NCBI GenBank assembly: GCA_946482165.1
Contig: CAMLQS010000051.1
Span: 1 to 20,177, forward strand
Length of the DNA stretch: 20,177 bases
Source: an uncultured Verrucomicrobiota bacterium
Lineage (GTDB): Bacteria > Verrucomicrobiota > Verrucomicrobiae > Opitutales > Opitutaceae
Direction: 5' to 3'
In this document: positions 1 to 7,546 of the stretch, piece by piece
How the letters are laid out: the number at the start of each line of letters is the position of its first letter
Position numbering within the stretch: the first letter of the stretch is position 1
The notes under the pieces: model-generated
The model's input: the letters and a program-made list of their open reading frames with translations, nothing else
The model's database searches: none
Told to the model about the DNA's origin: nothing
Position numbers and translations under genes: made by a program

Positions 1-825
1 GAGCACGGGGTCGGCCCAGGAGGTGGCGCCGTTGGTTCCGGTGTCGTGTTGGAAAAACCATCCGTCCACTCGGGCGTTTTGCGCGGCGCGGGCTTTTTCG
101 GGATGGGCGACGGCGTCGGCGAGGGCCTTGATCTGGGAGTGAAAGTCCGGGAACGCCTCCAAGCCCGCGGCGCTGGTCCAGGATTGGGCCGGAGTGCCGC
201 CCCAAGAGCTGTGGATGATGCCTACGGGCACCTTGAGTTTCTGGTGGAGGTCGCGGGCAAAGAAGAAGCCGACGGCGCTGAAATCCAGCGCGGTCTCGGG
301 CGAGCAGACGGTCCAATGCATGGAGGCGGTGCTTTGCGGCGAGCTGGCGGTCTTCTGGTCGACGTAGAGCTGGCGGATCTCCGGATAACGCGCGGCGGCG
401 GCGGCGGCTTCGACGCCGACGATGGGCTTCTGGCCCCAGCGCGGGCCGAGCTGGCGCTCCATGTTGGACTGGCCGCCGCAGAGCCAGACTTCGCCGACGA
501 GAACGTCCTCGATGCGGATGGTTTCGGAGGCGCTCGGGCTGGTCACCATCAGGGAGCGCGGCTCGGCGCTGGCCGACAGCGGATCGAGGTCCACGCGCCA
601 ACGTCCGGACGAGTCGGCGCGGGTGGATTTTATCTGGGCGTCGAAGACGACGAAGATGTTGTCGCCGGGGGCGGAGGTGCCCCAGACGGGCACGGGGCGT
701 TCGCGTTGCAGGACCATGTGGTCGGCGAAGGGGCTCGCGAGCTGGATCGCCGCGTGGGCGGGGAGCGCGAGGAGCAGGGGCGAGATGGCCGGAAGCCGGG
801 CGAGCAGGATGCGGAGGGGATGCAT
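1..825 (-). CDS. Sialate O-acetylesterase, SGNH hydrolase (C-terminus cut by window edge)
   Basis: This is an SGNH-fold carbohydrate esterase of the sialate 9-O-acetylesterase type; such enzymes remove acetyl groups from sugars. 275 residues are visible and the frame is open to base 1. The N-terminus (MHPLRILLARLPAISPLLLALPAHA) is a signal peptide. The nucleophile block is GQSNM at residues 118-122 (Ser120). The family-typical stretch VPVGIIHSSWGGTPAQSW is at 199-216. The catalytic His region lies beyond the window. The chosen ATG (825) gives the signal peptide directly; no Shine-Dalgarno is present and the leader is C/T-rich. It starts 64 bases after the stop of the GH2 gene on the same strand, so the two are probably cotranscribed. 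In polysaccharide loci these enzymes often deacetylate plant or algal glycans rather than sialic acid, so the substrate is open. Confidence 0.92.
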   Translation of the reverse strand, partial: MHPLRILLARLPAISPLLLALPAHAAIQLASPFADHMVLQRERPVPVWGTSAPGDNIFVVFDAQIKSTRADSSGRWRVDLDPLSASAEPRSLMVTSPSASETIRIEDVLVGEVWLCGGQSNMERQLGPRWGQKPIVGVEAAAAAARYPEIRQLYVDQKTASSPQSTASMHWTVCSPETALDFSAVGFFFARDLHQKLKVPVGIIHSSWGGTPAQSWTSAAGLEAFPDFHSQIKALADAVAHPEKARAAQNARVDGWFFQHDTGTNGATSWADPVL

Positions 826-889
826 GAGAGAGGGAGCGGTAAGGGGGGGGGCGGTGGCCGGAGATGATGAGGAAGCGGGGGACGTGATC

Positions 890-3751
890 TCAGTTTGAAG
901 CGGCGGGAGACGCGTCCGGCGGGTTGCCGAAGAAGAAGTCGACCGAGCCGGTGTAGCGGCCGGCGGCGAGGTTGGGCAGGCCTTGGGGCCCGAGGGAGGC
1001 GGCGTCGCCAAACTTGTGGCCGATGGCGTTGATGCCGTGGAGGAGGGAGAGGTCGCCGGGGGGCGGGGCGACGTTCACGCCGGGGCGCGTCGCGCTGGCC
1101 TCGGGCCAAGTGAGGACGCGCAGGAAAAGATCGGGCGTGCCGGTCACGAGGAGGACGGACGGGCCGTCGTTTTCGAACGACGCCCAGCGCAGGCCGGCGT
1201 GGTAACCGCGAAACTCGGGGTAGTCCCATTGCTGGCCGGTGGCGGTGTTGTTGGCGGTTTTGCGATGCACGCCAAGTTCGGGGCCGGCGAGGCGGTTTTT
1301 CCAGACGCGCTCGGGACCGCGGCCGAGCCAACGGAAGGCGCGGAGTCGGTCCTCGGGGTAGTCGAAGGTGACGCCGAGCCAGGGCTGCCCGCCTTGGAGC
1401 GTGTAGCGGTAGTCGAGGTGCAGCCAGCCGTCGGGGCGGATGCGCCAGCGGAAGCCGTCGGGCGCGTCGGGAGAGGGGTTGAGCGAGACGACGTAGTCGC
1501 GGCCTTCGGGGCCGTGGGCGACGGTTTCAATCTTCCATTCGCCGACGACGGGGCGGGGGCCCTTGGCGAGCGGCGTGGCGGCGCCGCCGACGGTGGCGTC
1601 GAGAAGGCGGGCGTCGGCGAGGTCGAAACGGAAGGTTCGGTCGGCGGCGCGGACGGTGAGGACGCCATCGGCAATTTCGGCGGCGGGAGGCGGGAGTCCG
1701 GCGGGCGCGGAGCCGACGATGCGCTCGCGGATGGCGGTTTCGTCGCGAAGGGGCCAGGTCCAGGTGCGGAGCTCGCGGCCCTGCGGATCGGTGACGGTGA
1801 GGCGGAGGGCGTCCTGTTCGCGCCAGCCGGCGGGCAGGTCCAGCGGGAGCGAGCCGGATGCGCCGGGGGCGATGGCGGGGCCGGGGAAGGGGCCGGAGTC
1901 GGCGACGGATGTCCAAGCGTCGGCGGGCGCCGCGTCGGTGGCGGCGCCGGGATCGGGGAAGCGGCCGAGCGACCAGCGGAGGGTGCAGCGCGAGAGGTCC
2001 GTGAATACGAGGTCGTTGTCGAGGCGCAGGGTGGCGTCGCCCCGAGCGAGTCCGGGGGCGTTGATGCGCACGGGGCACCAGAGGGCGCGGAGGGTGGCGA
2101 AGCTGGCCTCCTTTTCGCGATACGGGCCGAGGAGGCCGTCGGGCGCGGCGTCGCCCTTGGCGTCGAGGACGCCGCCGAGGTCGTCGCGCACGAGGGCCTC
2201 GTCGATGAAGGCCCAGATGAGGAGACCGGCGCCGTTGGGCGCGTTGCGGATGGCGGTCCAGTAGTCGTCGAGGCCGGCGCCGCCGCCGCCGTCGTAGAGG
2301 GCGTGGAGGTTTTCGGTCGGCATGAAGGCGGGTTTGCCGGTGCCGAGGTAGGACAGGACGGTCGCGTAGTCGGAATAGTGGTGGGTGTTGAGCCCGCTCA
2401 TGACGTGGAGCCAGTTGGCGGGGTGGAGGACGACGCGGCCCTGCGGGTCGTGACGGGCGAACTCGGGGTCGGCGATCGTGTTCCAGCCGCCCTCGTTGCC
2501 ATTGCCCCAGGCGATGACGGAGGGATGGTTGACGTCGCGGACGACGAGTTCGCGGCAGAGGCGAAGGGCGTCGGCGTCGCCGTATTTTTTTTGCCAGCCG
2601 CCGAGTTCGTCGAGGACGAGAATGCCGATGCGGTCGGCCTCCTCGTAGAACTCGCGCGAGGCGGGGTAGTGGGCGCGGCGGACGACGTTCATGTTCATCG
2701 CCTTCATGAGCTCGAGGTCGGCGGCGTGCTGGGCGCGGCTGCTGGTGCGGCCGGTGGCGGGCCAGAACTCGTGGTGGGAGGTGCCGCGGAGGAGCAGGCG
2801 CCGGCCGTTGAGGTAAAAACCCTCGCCTTCTACGAACCGGACGGTGCGGAAGCCGACGGTCCGGGAGAGCGTGTGTATCGTTTGGCCGGATACAGAATCG
2901 CGGAGGGCGACGTGGAGGCGGTAGAGGGCGGGGGATTCGTGGGACCAGGGGGCGACGCCGGACACCTTGCCGGAGAGGCGGGTCGGAGCGGCGCCGGGGG
3001 AGAGGGCGGTTTTGAACTCCGGGCCGACCGAGGCCCCGGCCGGCGTGGTGATCCATGCGGAGGCGGCGAGGGAGGGCCGGTCGGCGCCGGAGGGAAAGAT
3101 GTCCACGGTGAACGCGCCGTCGTGGCGGGCGTCGACGGCGATGCGCTCGATGTGGACGGCGGGGCGCGATTCGAGGTAGACGGGGCGGAAGAGGCCGCCG
3201 AAATTCCAGTAGTCGCCCTGCCGCTCGGCGGCGTTGAGCGCGGCGTCGGCGGAGGATTTGCGAACGGCGACCTCGAGGAGGTTGCTTGCGCCGAATTTCA
3301 GCTGGTCGGTGATCTCGTGGCTGAACTCGTAGAAGCCGCCGCGGTGGACGTTGGCGCCGGGGACTCCGCCGGCGGGCTGGCCGTTGACGAGAGTCTCGGC
3401 CTCGGTCATCGCGCCTTCGAAAACGAGGAACACACGGCGGCCCCGCCACGTGGCGGGCACCTCGAAAGTTTTGCGATACTCGCCATGCTCCTCGTCGGGT
3501 CCGCCGTTGCCGTTGCCGTAGCCGTAGTCGCCGAAGCCGTGCATTTCCCAGCAGCCGGGGACGGGGACGGTGGCCCATTCGCCGGCGCGGCGACCGGCCG
3601 AGACGCGAAAATCCCAGGGGACGGTGTGGTCCTTGTCGGTGCCGGAGAGGTAGAGGCGTTCGCTCGCGGAGGGGTCGCCGGCCGAGAATGCCAGAACGGG
3701 AAGCACGATGGAGAGAAGGAGGGCGACCAAGGAGGTGCGGAACGAGGGCAT
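890..3751 (-). CDS. Secreted GH2 family glycoside hydrolase (beta-galactosidase-like)
   Basis: The 953-residue product is a glycoside hydrolase family 2 enzyme, probably an exo-acting beta-galactosidase or relative. It starts with a signal peptide (MPSFRTSLVALLLSIVLPVLAFSA). The sugar-binding jelly roll is at about 35-195 (VPVPGCWEMHGFGDYGYGN; YWNFGGLFRPVYL), the Ig-like domain at about 200-305, and the TIM barrel from about 305. The acid/base is Glu420 in NHPSVIAWGNGNEGG. The likely nucleophile is Glu480 in PAFMPTEN, which differs from the usual context and is less certain. The C-terminal third carries a beta-galactosidase small-chain-like domain (FRWLGRGPERVWKNR). The frame is open 40 codons further upstream, but that extension is Arg/Thr-rich and would bury the signal peptide, so the ATG at 3751 was chosen. 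It lies between the SGNH hydrolase and the acetylesterase. Confidence 0.93.
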   Translation of the reverse strand: MPSFRTSLVALLLSIVLPVLAFSAGDPSASERLYLSGTDKDHTVPWDFRVSAGRRAGEWATVPVPGCWEMHGFGDYGYGNGNGGPDEEHGEYRKTFEVPATWRGRRVFLVFEGAMTEAETLVNGQPAGGVPGANVHRGGFYEFSHEITDQLKFGASNLLEVAVRKSSADAALNAAERQGDYWNFGGLFRPVYLESRPAVHIERIAVDARHDGAFTVDIFPSGADRPSLAASAWITTPAGASVGPEFKTALSPGAAPTRLSGKVSGVAPWSHESPALYRLHVALRDSVSGQTIHTLSRTVGFRTVRFVEGEGFYLNGRRLLLRGTSHHEFWPATGRTSSRAQHAADLELMKAMNMNVVRRAHYPASREFYEEADRIGILVLDELGGWQKKYGDADALRLCRELVVRDVNHPSVIAWGNGNEGGWNTIADPEFARHDPQGRVVLHPANWLHVMSGLNTHHYSDYATVLSYLGTGKPAFMPTENLHALYDGGGGAGLDDYWTAIRNAPNGAGLLIWAFIDEALVRDDLGGVLDAKGDAAPDGLLGPYREKEASFATLRALWCPVRINAPGLARGDATLRLDNDLVFTDLSRCTLRWSLGRFPDPGAATDAAPADAWTSVADSGPFPGPAIAPGASGSLPLDLPAGWREQDALRLTVTDPQGRELRTWTWPLRDETAIRERIVGSAPAGLPPPAAEIADGVLTVRAADRTFRFDLADARLLDATVGGAATPLAKGPRPVVGEWKIETVAHGPEGRDYVVSLNPSPDAPDGFRWRIRPDGWLHLDYRYTLQGGQPWLGVTFDYPEDRLRAFRWLGRGPERVWKNRLAGPELGVHRKTANNTATGQQWDYPEFRGYHAGLRWASFENDGPSVLLVTGTPDLFLRVLTWPEASATRPGVNVAPPPGDLSLLHGINAIGHKFGDAASLGPQGLPNLAAGRYTGSVDFFFGNPPDASPAASN

Positions 3752-3836
3752 GGGCACGGGCCGAAGAGGGGGAAAACGAGTTGTCGAGGTGGTGTTGCGC
3801 CGCGTGGTTGCCGTGATCGCGCCTGTGGTTGAGCGG

Positions 3837-3873
3837 GCATGCCGGGACGCGCATGATGCGCGTCCCCGCATGC
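3837..3873. repeat. Near-perfect 18-bp inverted repeat (hairpin) between two hydrolase genes
   Basis: Left arm 3837-3854 (GCATGCCGGGACGCGCAT) pairs with right arm 3856-3873. There is one mismatch and a single central base, so the real loop is a few bases. It lies 18 bases past the SGNH hydrolase stop and 85 bases before the GH2 start, both on the minus strand. No T-tract follows on the minus strand, so it is not a standard intrinsic terminator. It could be an mRNA stabiliser, a partial terminator, or a dispersed REP-like palindrome. Confidence 0.8.
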
Positions 3874-3891
3874 CATTGTCGTGGCGTGCGC

Positions 3892-4551
3892 TTAGGGCAG
3901 GGTCAGCGCAACCGTGTCGGCGATGATGCCGGCGCCTTGCGGCGTGGGATGCACGCCGTCGCTAAAGTAGGCGGGGTTCATCAGGGGCGTGTTGTTATCG
4001 ATCAAGGCAACGCCGGCTTCCGTCGCGACGGTTCGGATCGCGGGAACGAGGACGTTTTGAACGAATGCCGGGTCGAAGGTGTTGCCGAACGGGTTGGGCG
4101 TATAAACCGGCGGCGCCAGGCAGATGTAGACCGTGGGTCGGCTTGTCAGGCCCTGATACTGGGCGATGAGCGCCTTGTAGTCGGCGTTGAACTTGGCCGC
4201 ATTCCAATTCCAGGATTTGGAATCGTTGGTGCCGAGCATGATGACCACGTGGTTGGGCTTGAACTTGAGGCTGGCCCGATACTGGGAGGTGTTCCAGTAG
4301 GTGTAGTCGGAACGCTTCAGCACGGTCGCCCCGGAGAGGCCGAAGTTGCCGACGGTGTATCCGCTACCCAAGAGGGTCGCCAGTTGGGAGGGGTAGCTGT
4401 CGGCCCAGGGGTTGGTCAGCCCGTATCCGGCCGTGATGCTGTCGCCGACGCAGGCCACTTTGATCTGCGCTCGCGCGGATTGGAGCCCGAGCGACAAGAG
4501 TGCTCCGACCGCCAAGATTAGCGCGAAGCAGCGTTTTAGTTGGGATTTCAT
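3892..4551 (-). CDS. Secreted SGNH/GDSL-type hydrolase (probable carbohydrate esterase)
   Basis: The 219-residue product is a complete compact SGNH hydrolase. It has a signal peptide ending near QSARAQ (residues 24-29). Block I is GDSIT with nucleophile Ser38, block II NFGLSG has Gly at 71-74, block III is GTND (107-110, Asn109), and block V is DGVHP with Asp198 and His201. All catalytic positions are present. The length and layout resemble secreted acetylxylan or rhamnogalacturonan acetylesterases and lysophospholipase-like esterases; the neighbours favour deacetylation of a polysaccharide, but the substrate cannot be read from sequence. Upstream on the minus strand is a long AT-rich leader with a TATACT hexamer abutting an operator-like palindrome about 120 bases from the start. 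A strong hairpin follows the stop, then the GH2 gene. Confidence 0.92.
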   Translation of the reverse strand: MKSQLKRCFALILAVGALLSLGLQSARAQIKVACVGDSITAGYGLTNPWADSYPSQLATLLGSGYTVGNFGLSGATVLKRSDYTYWNTSQYRASLKFKPNHVVIMLGTNDSKSWNWNAAKFNADYKALIAQYQGLTSRPTVYICLAPPVYTPNPFGNTFDPAFVQNVLVPAIRTVATEAGVALIDNNTPLMNPAYFSDGVHPTPQGAGIIADTVALTLP

Positions 4552-4671
4552 GATCTGTCTTTTGGGGTGTTGTTTGTTGCGAATGACCGGGCTTGTTCGC
4601 CCCGGCCAAAGGTTAGGTGAGGGGAATTCACCCGGAAGAGGTTCGCGTTTGGGGTCAGGCAGGCAGGCGTA

Positions 4672-4693
4672 GATTTCTCGATAAATCAGTATA
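4672..4693 (-). promoter_or_regulatory. Operator-like palindrome with adjacent -10-like box upstream of the SGNH hydrolase
   Basis: The plus-strand sequence GATTTCTCGATAAATC (4672-4687) is a CG-centred imperfect palindrome. It matches the site at 7300-7315 at 15 of 16 positions. On the minus strand it is directly preceded by TATACT (4688-4693), a good -10 hexamer, so the palindrome would cover the transcription start. A CG-centred palindrome is typical of LacI-family operators, and two LacI-type sensors are encoded nearby. No convincing -35 was seen. Binding is inferred. Confidence 0.6.
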
Positions 4694-5046
4694 ACTAAAT
4701 TTATCCTAAGCTATTTCGTTTTGTGGTTATGCCTGCCGGAACCGTCGGCTACGGGTTCAACGAGCAGATTTAGCCAGACCGGTGGTTCGATCCTCCGAGC
4801 AGGCGGCCGAGTTCTGTTGCTCAGCTCAGCCGTTAGCGACGGCAGTTGGATCGGGTCGTCGCGCTCCAGCTGTTGGCCGCCCGCCGCCCGCGTCACCCGC
4901 ATCATGCACCCGCCGGGGGCTCGTCGGGATTCCGCGAGCGACGATCGACTCGGCATCTTGCGCGATACTCCGCCGCCCGACCGCCGATACTTGAGAGGCT
5001 AGGTTTTCCACGCCTGTGATCGAGGGGGATAAGTTCCTGCTGTCCC
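4694..5046. other. Intergenic region without a recognisable gene
   Basis: This stretch lies between the SGNH hydrolase promoter region and the 3' end of the Fn3-module protein. It is AT-rich up to about 4730, then high-GC. Short open frames exist on both strands, but their translations are low-complexity, overlap each other and resemble no family I know. A tRNA-like fragment with GGTTCGATCC (4784-4793), flanked by GCCTGC and GCAGGC 74 bases apart, does not fold properly. No transposase remnant was seen. Confidence 0.5.
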
Positions 5047-5077
5047 GCTTCCCCGTTTGTCGGCCGGGCGGGGAAGC
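5047..5077. repeat. 9-bp perfect inverted repeat (hairpin)
   Basis: GCTTCCCCG (5047-5055) and CGGGGAAGC (5069-5077) are perfect arms around a 13-base loop. It sits 20 bases beyond the T-tract of the terminator at 5097-5143. No T-run follows on either strand. It may back up that terminator or be unrelated. Confidence 0.5.
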
Positions 5078-5096
5078 AGGCGAGCGTGGTTGATTG

Positions 5097-5143
5097 CAAA
5101 AACACCGGTCAAGTCCGCGTGCGAACGCGGGCCTGACCGGTGT
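5097..5143 (-). terminator. Intrinsic terminator of the Fn3-module protein gene
   Basis: Arms ACACCGGTCA (5102-5111) and TGACCGGTGT (5134-5143) pair perfectly, and an inner CCGCG/CGCGG stem extends the hairpin. On the minus strand the stem runs straight into five T residues (5098-5102 on the complement). It begins 21 bases after the stop codon at 5165. This is a textbook rho-independent terminator and separates this gene from the SGNH hydrolase unit. Confidence 0.85.
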
Positions 5144-5164
5144 CGGATAGGCGCGGACGCCGGA

Positions 5165-7288
5165 TCAGGGCGCGGTGACGCGCAGGCGGAGGAAGCGACG
5201 GGCGTGGGCGGAGAGGAGTTCGGGATCGGTCACGGTGACGAGGCCGGCGGTGTTCTCAGCTCCGGTGCTGCTCCAGATGTTGCTCCATGTCGCCAAATCA
5301 TCGGAGGCCTGGACCTCGTAGATGAGCGTGGCGTCGGGAATGCGGTCGAATGCGAGGGTGAGCTGGCCGGTTACCACGCTCTGCACGGGCAGGAGATCCT
5401 GCTCGCCCACCATCGGGTCGCCGGCGAGGGCGTATTCGAGGAGGTTGGCGACGCCGTCGGCGTCGGGGTCGGCGTCGTTGGCGGCGTTTCCGGTGGCTTC
5501 GGAGGTGCCGAAGTGGGTCTGGCGCCAAGAGGCGATGCCAGTGAGGACGACGGTGTCGGTGGTGGCGGAGGCCTCGGCGGAGGCGAGGCCGTTGCCGCCG
5601 GCGTTCACGGGGAGGACGACGTAGTAGTAGGTGGTCGCGCCATCGAGGCCGGTGTCGGTATGGCTGGTGACGTTGCCCACGTTGGCGACGGTGGAGTAGG
5701 GGCCGCCGGCGACAAGGGAGCGCTGGACGGTGTAGCCGAGGGCGGTGGCGCTGGAGTTCCAAGCAAGGCCGATCTGGCCGGCGCCGCCGGTGGCGACGAG
5801 GCCGGTGGGGGCGGCGGGAACGGCTACCTCGCGGAAGCCTTTGACGCGGACGTTGTCGATGCGGATCACGAAGGTGCCGGCCATCGTCACGCCTTCGCCC
5901 CAGGTGCCGGCCTGCATGGTGATGCCGATGCTACCGAAGCCGTTCGAGTTGGCGGTGAGGGCCGCGATTTGCTCGGGGGTGAGGTTCCAAGTAAGGGTGC
6001 GCCATTCGCCGATGGCAGTGGTGCCGCTTGTGGTGCCGGTATCGCTGAATACCCCGGGGTAATTCTGATTCAGCAGGACGTTGAACCAAGTGCCACCGGT
6101 GCCCGAGCCGGCGGGACGGTCGATCCAATCGACGTAAACATCGGCCTTGATACCGGTGGATTGCGCGATGGTCGTGCGGTAGTTGGAGACCGCAGTGGAG
6201 TAGACGGTCAAGTATTGCCCGGCGAGCATCGGGATCGATGCCTCCACGCTGCTGGTGCCCTCGCTGGCGCTGGTCGCGTTGACGGAATAGGTGATGGTGC
6301 CGTCGCCGCCGCCGGTGGCCGGGCCTTGGGTCCAAGGGGCCAGGCCGGATTCGAAGGAGGAGAGAAGCACCTCGTCGCTTGGCGTGGTCACGGTGGCAGC
6401 GGCGGAGAAGCTGCTTTCGCCATCGGCGTTGCTGGCGGTGACGACGTAGTAGTAGGTCGTGTTGCCTTCGAGACCGCTATCGCTGTAGCTGGTGGTGGTC
6501 AGGTCGGTGGCGACCGTTGCGTAGGTATCGGAGAGCGAGGCGCGGCGCTTCAGCGTGTAGGTGAGGGCGTCCGGGCTGGCGGTCCAGGTTAGATTTGCAC
6601 CGCCGAGCACGGGTGTGCCGGCCAGATCGGTGGGGGCGGCGGGGCCGCTGGCGGAAGCGCCGACGACGACGATGTTATCGAAACGGAGCTTGATGTTGCC
6701 GCCCATTGGAGCCCCGCCCCAAGTGCCGCCGCCGAAGTGAAACCCGAAGGAAGAGGTCTGGCCGGTGGTGGTGAGCTGGGTCACCTGTTCGGCAGTCATC
6801 GGAAAAAAGAGGGTGCGCCACTGCCCTTCGGCGATACCGCCGCCGTTGGCGGGGTTGATTTCCACCCAGCCCGTCGCCGTGGAGTTCAAAATCATTCTTA
6901 TCCCATACCACGGGCCGCCGGTGGTGTTGGCGGGGCGATCCGGCCATTCGAAGTAGACGTCCGCTTGGATGCCGGTGCCTTGGGCCACCGTGCTGGCGTA
7001 GGTCTCGGTCGGGACGGAGACGAGTTGGTCCCACACTCCGGTGGTGCCTTCCATCGGGTAGGCGACCTCAAGGCTGGATGTGCCGTGCGTGGCGGCGCTG
7101 CTGGTGATCTGGTAGATGACCTCCGCGCCGACGCTATTGGTTCCGGGGCCCGGAACCCACGGGGAGATGTTAAGAGGGTCGATCGGGTCGGCAAGCTCCT
7201 CGAACGAGGTTATTTGAACGTCCGCAAACGCGGCGAAGGGAGCGGTCAGAAGACCGAGAGCTAGCAATCCTAATGGCAATAGTTTCAT
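5165..7288 (-). CDS. Secreted protein with duplicated beta-sandwich and Fn3 modules and a C-terminal DxDxDG domain
   Basis: The 707-residue product has a signal peptide (1-22) and no recognised catalytic domain. Module A1 is at about 24-210 and begins with ITSFEE. Fn3-1 is at about 217-304 (AAPTDLAG; GNTTYYYVVTASNADGES). A second copy of the first module, A2, is at about 306-485 (LLSSFESGLAPWTQG). Fn3-2 is at about 491-579. The C-terminal module (582-707) carries DADPDADGVANLLEYAL at 605-621, a calcium-binding thrombospondin-3-like loop common in secreted verrucomicrobial proteins. A1 and A2 share EGTSS/HGTSS, GIxADVYxxWxDRPA, GEWRTL/GQWRTL and a final RxDNVxV/RFDNIVV pattern. They look like galactose-binding or CBM-type folds, so the protein may bind glycan outside the cytoplasm. 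The start is 12 bases from an operator-like palindrome. Confidence 0.85.
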   Translation of the reverse strand: MKLLPLGLLALGLLTAPFAAFADVQITSFEELADPIDPLNISPWVPGPGTNSVGAEVIYQITSSAATHGTSSLEVAYPMEGTTGVWDQLVSVPTETYASTVAQGTGIQADVYFEWPDRPANTTGGPWYGIRMILNSTATGWVEINPANGGGIAEGQWRTLFFPMTAEQVTQLTTTGQTSSFGFHFGGGTWGGAPMGGNIKLRFDNIVVVGASASGPAAPTDLAGTPVLGGANLTWTASPDALTYTLKRRASLSDTYATVATDLTTTSYSDSGLEGNTTYYYVVTASNADGESSFSAAATVTTPSDEVLLSSFESGLAPWTQGPATGGGDGTITYSVNATSASEGTSSVEASIPMLAGQYLTVYSTAVSNYRTTIAQSTGIKADVYVDWIDRPAGSGTGGTWFNVLLNQNYPGVFSDTGTTSGTTAIGEWRTLTWNLTPEQIAALTANSNGFGSIGITMQAGTWGEGVTMAGTFVIRIDNVRVKGFREVAVPAAPTGLVATGGAGQIGLAWNSSATALGYTVQRSLVAGGPYSTVANVGNVTSHTDTGLDGATTYYYVVLPVNAGGNGLASAEASATTDTVVLTGIASWRQTHFGTSEATGNAANDADPDADGVANLLEYALAGDPMVGEQDLLPVQSVVTGQLTLAFDRIPDATLIYEVQASDDLATWSNIWSSTGAENTAGLVTVTDPELLSAHARRFLRLRVTAP

Positions 7289-7299
7289 GGGGCAAAGGA

Positions 7300-7321
7300 G
7301 ATTTCGCGATAAATCAATATC
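7300..7321 (-). promoter_or_regulatory. Operator-like palindrome with -10-like box, in the divergent Fn3-protein/lacI-type gap
   Basis: GATTTCGCGATAAATC (7300-7315) differs from the 4672-4687 site at one position. On the minus strand the hexamer GATATT (7316-7321) abuts it just as TATACT does at the other site. It is 11 bases from the Fn3-protein start codon, and the LacI-family gene is divergent from the same 258-base gap. This fits autoregulation or co-regulation by that repressor (inferred). The rest of the gap up to 7546 shows no clear gene. Confidence 0.62.
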
Positions 7322-7546
7322 GAATATTTAGTTCCACGTTAGACGAAGTGGCGGGGCGGGGTGAAGCGGATCGCAAGATGGAACCCTGCGCGGGCGAAGG
7401 AAAGTGATTTGATTTCGAGTGCGGGTGAAACACGGCCTTATGATGCAACAATAGGGCCCGTTTTAGGGAGCGTCCGTTCCGCCTTCCGCAGATTGGGGGA
7501 ATCGTCAGGCTTGGCAAAGCCCCGCCGGCCTTGCATTTCATGCTCC

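Noticed and set aside
983..3832. Plus-strand open frame of about 949 codons opposite the minus-strand GH2 gene
   Set aside because: The translation is a low-complexity Gly/Ala/Val/Glu-rich product, as expected from the complement of a high-GC gene. The minus strand encodes an unmistakable GH2 enzyme with signal peptide and catalytic motifs.
4731..4804. tRNA-like segment: GCCTGC/GCAGGC ends 74 bases apart, an AACC/GGTT D-arm-like pairing and GGTTCGATCC
   Set aside because: The T-arm pairs at only a few positions, no anticodon stem forms and the seventh acceptor pair fails. At best it is a decayed fragment; more likely coincidence.
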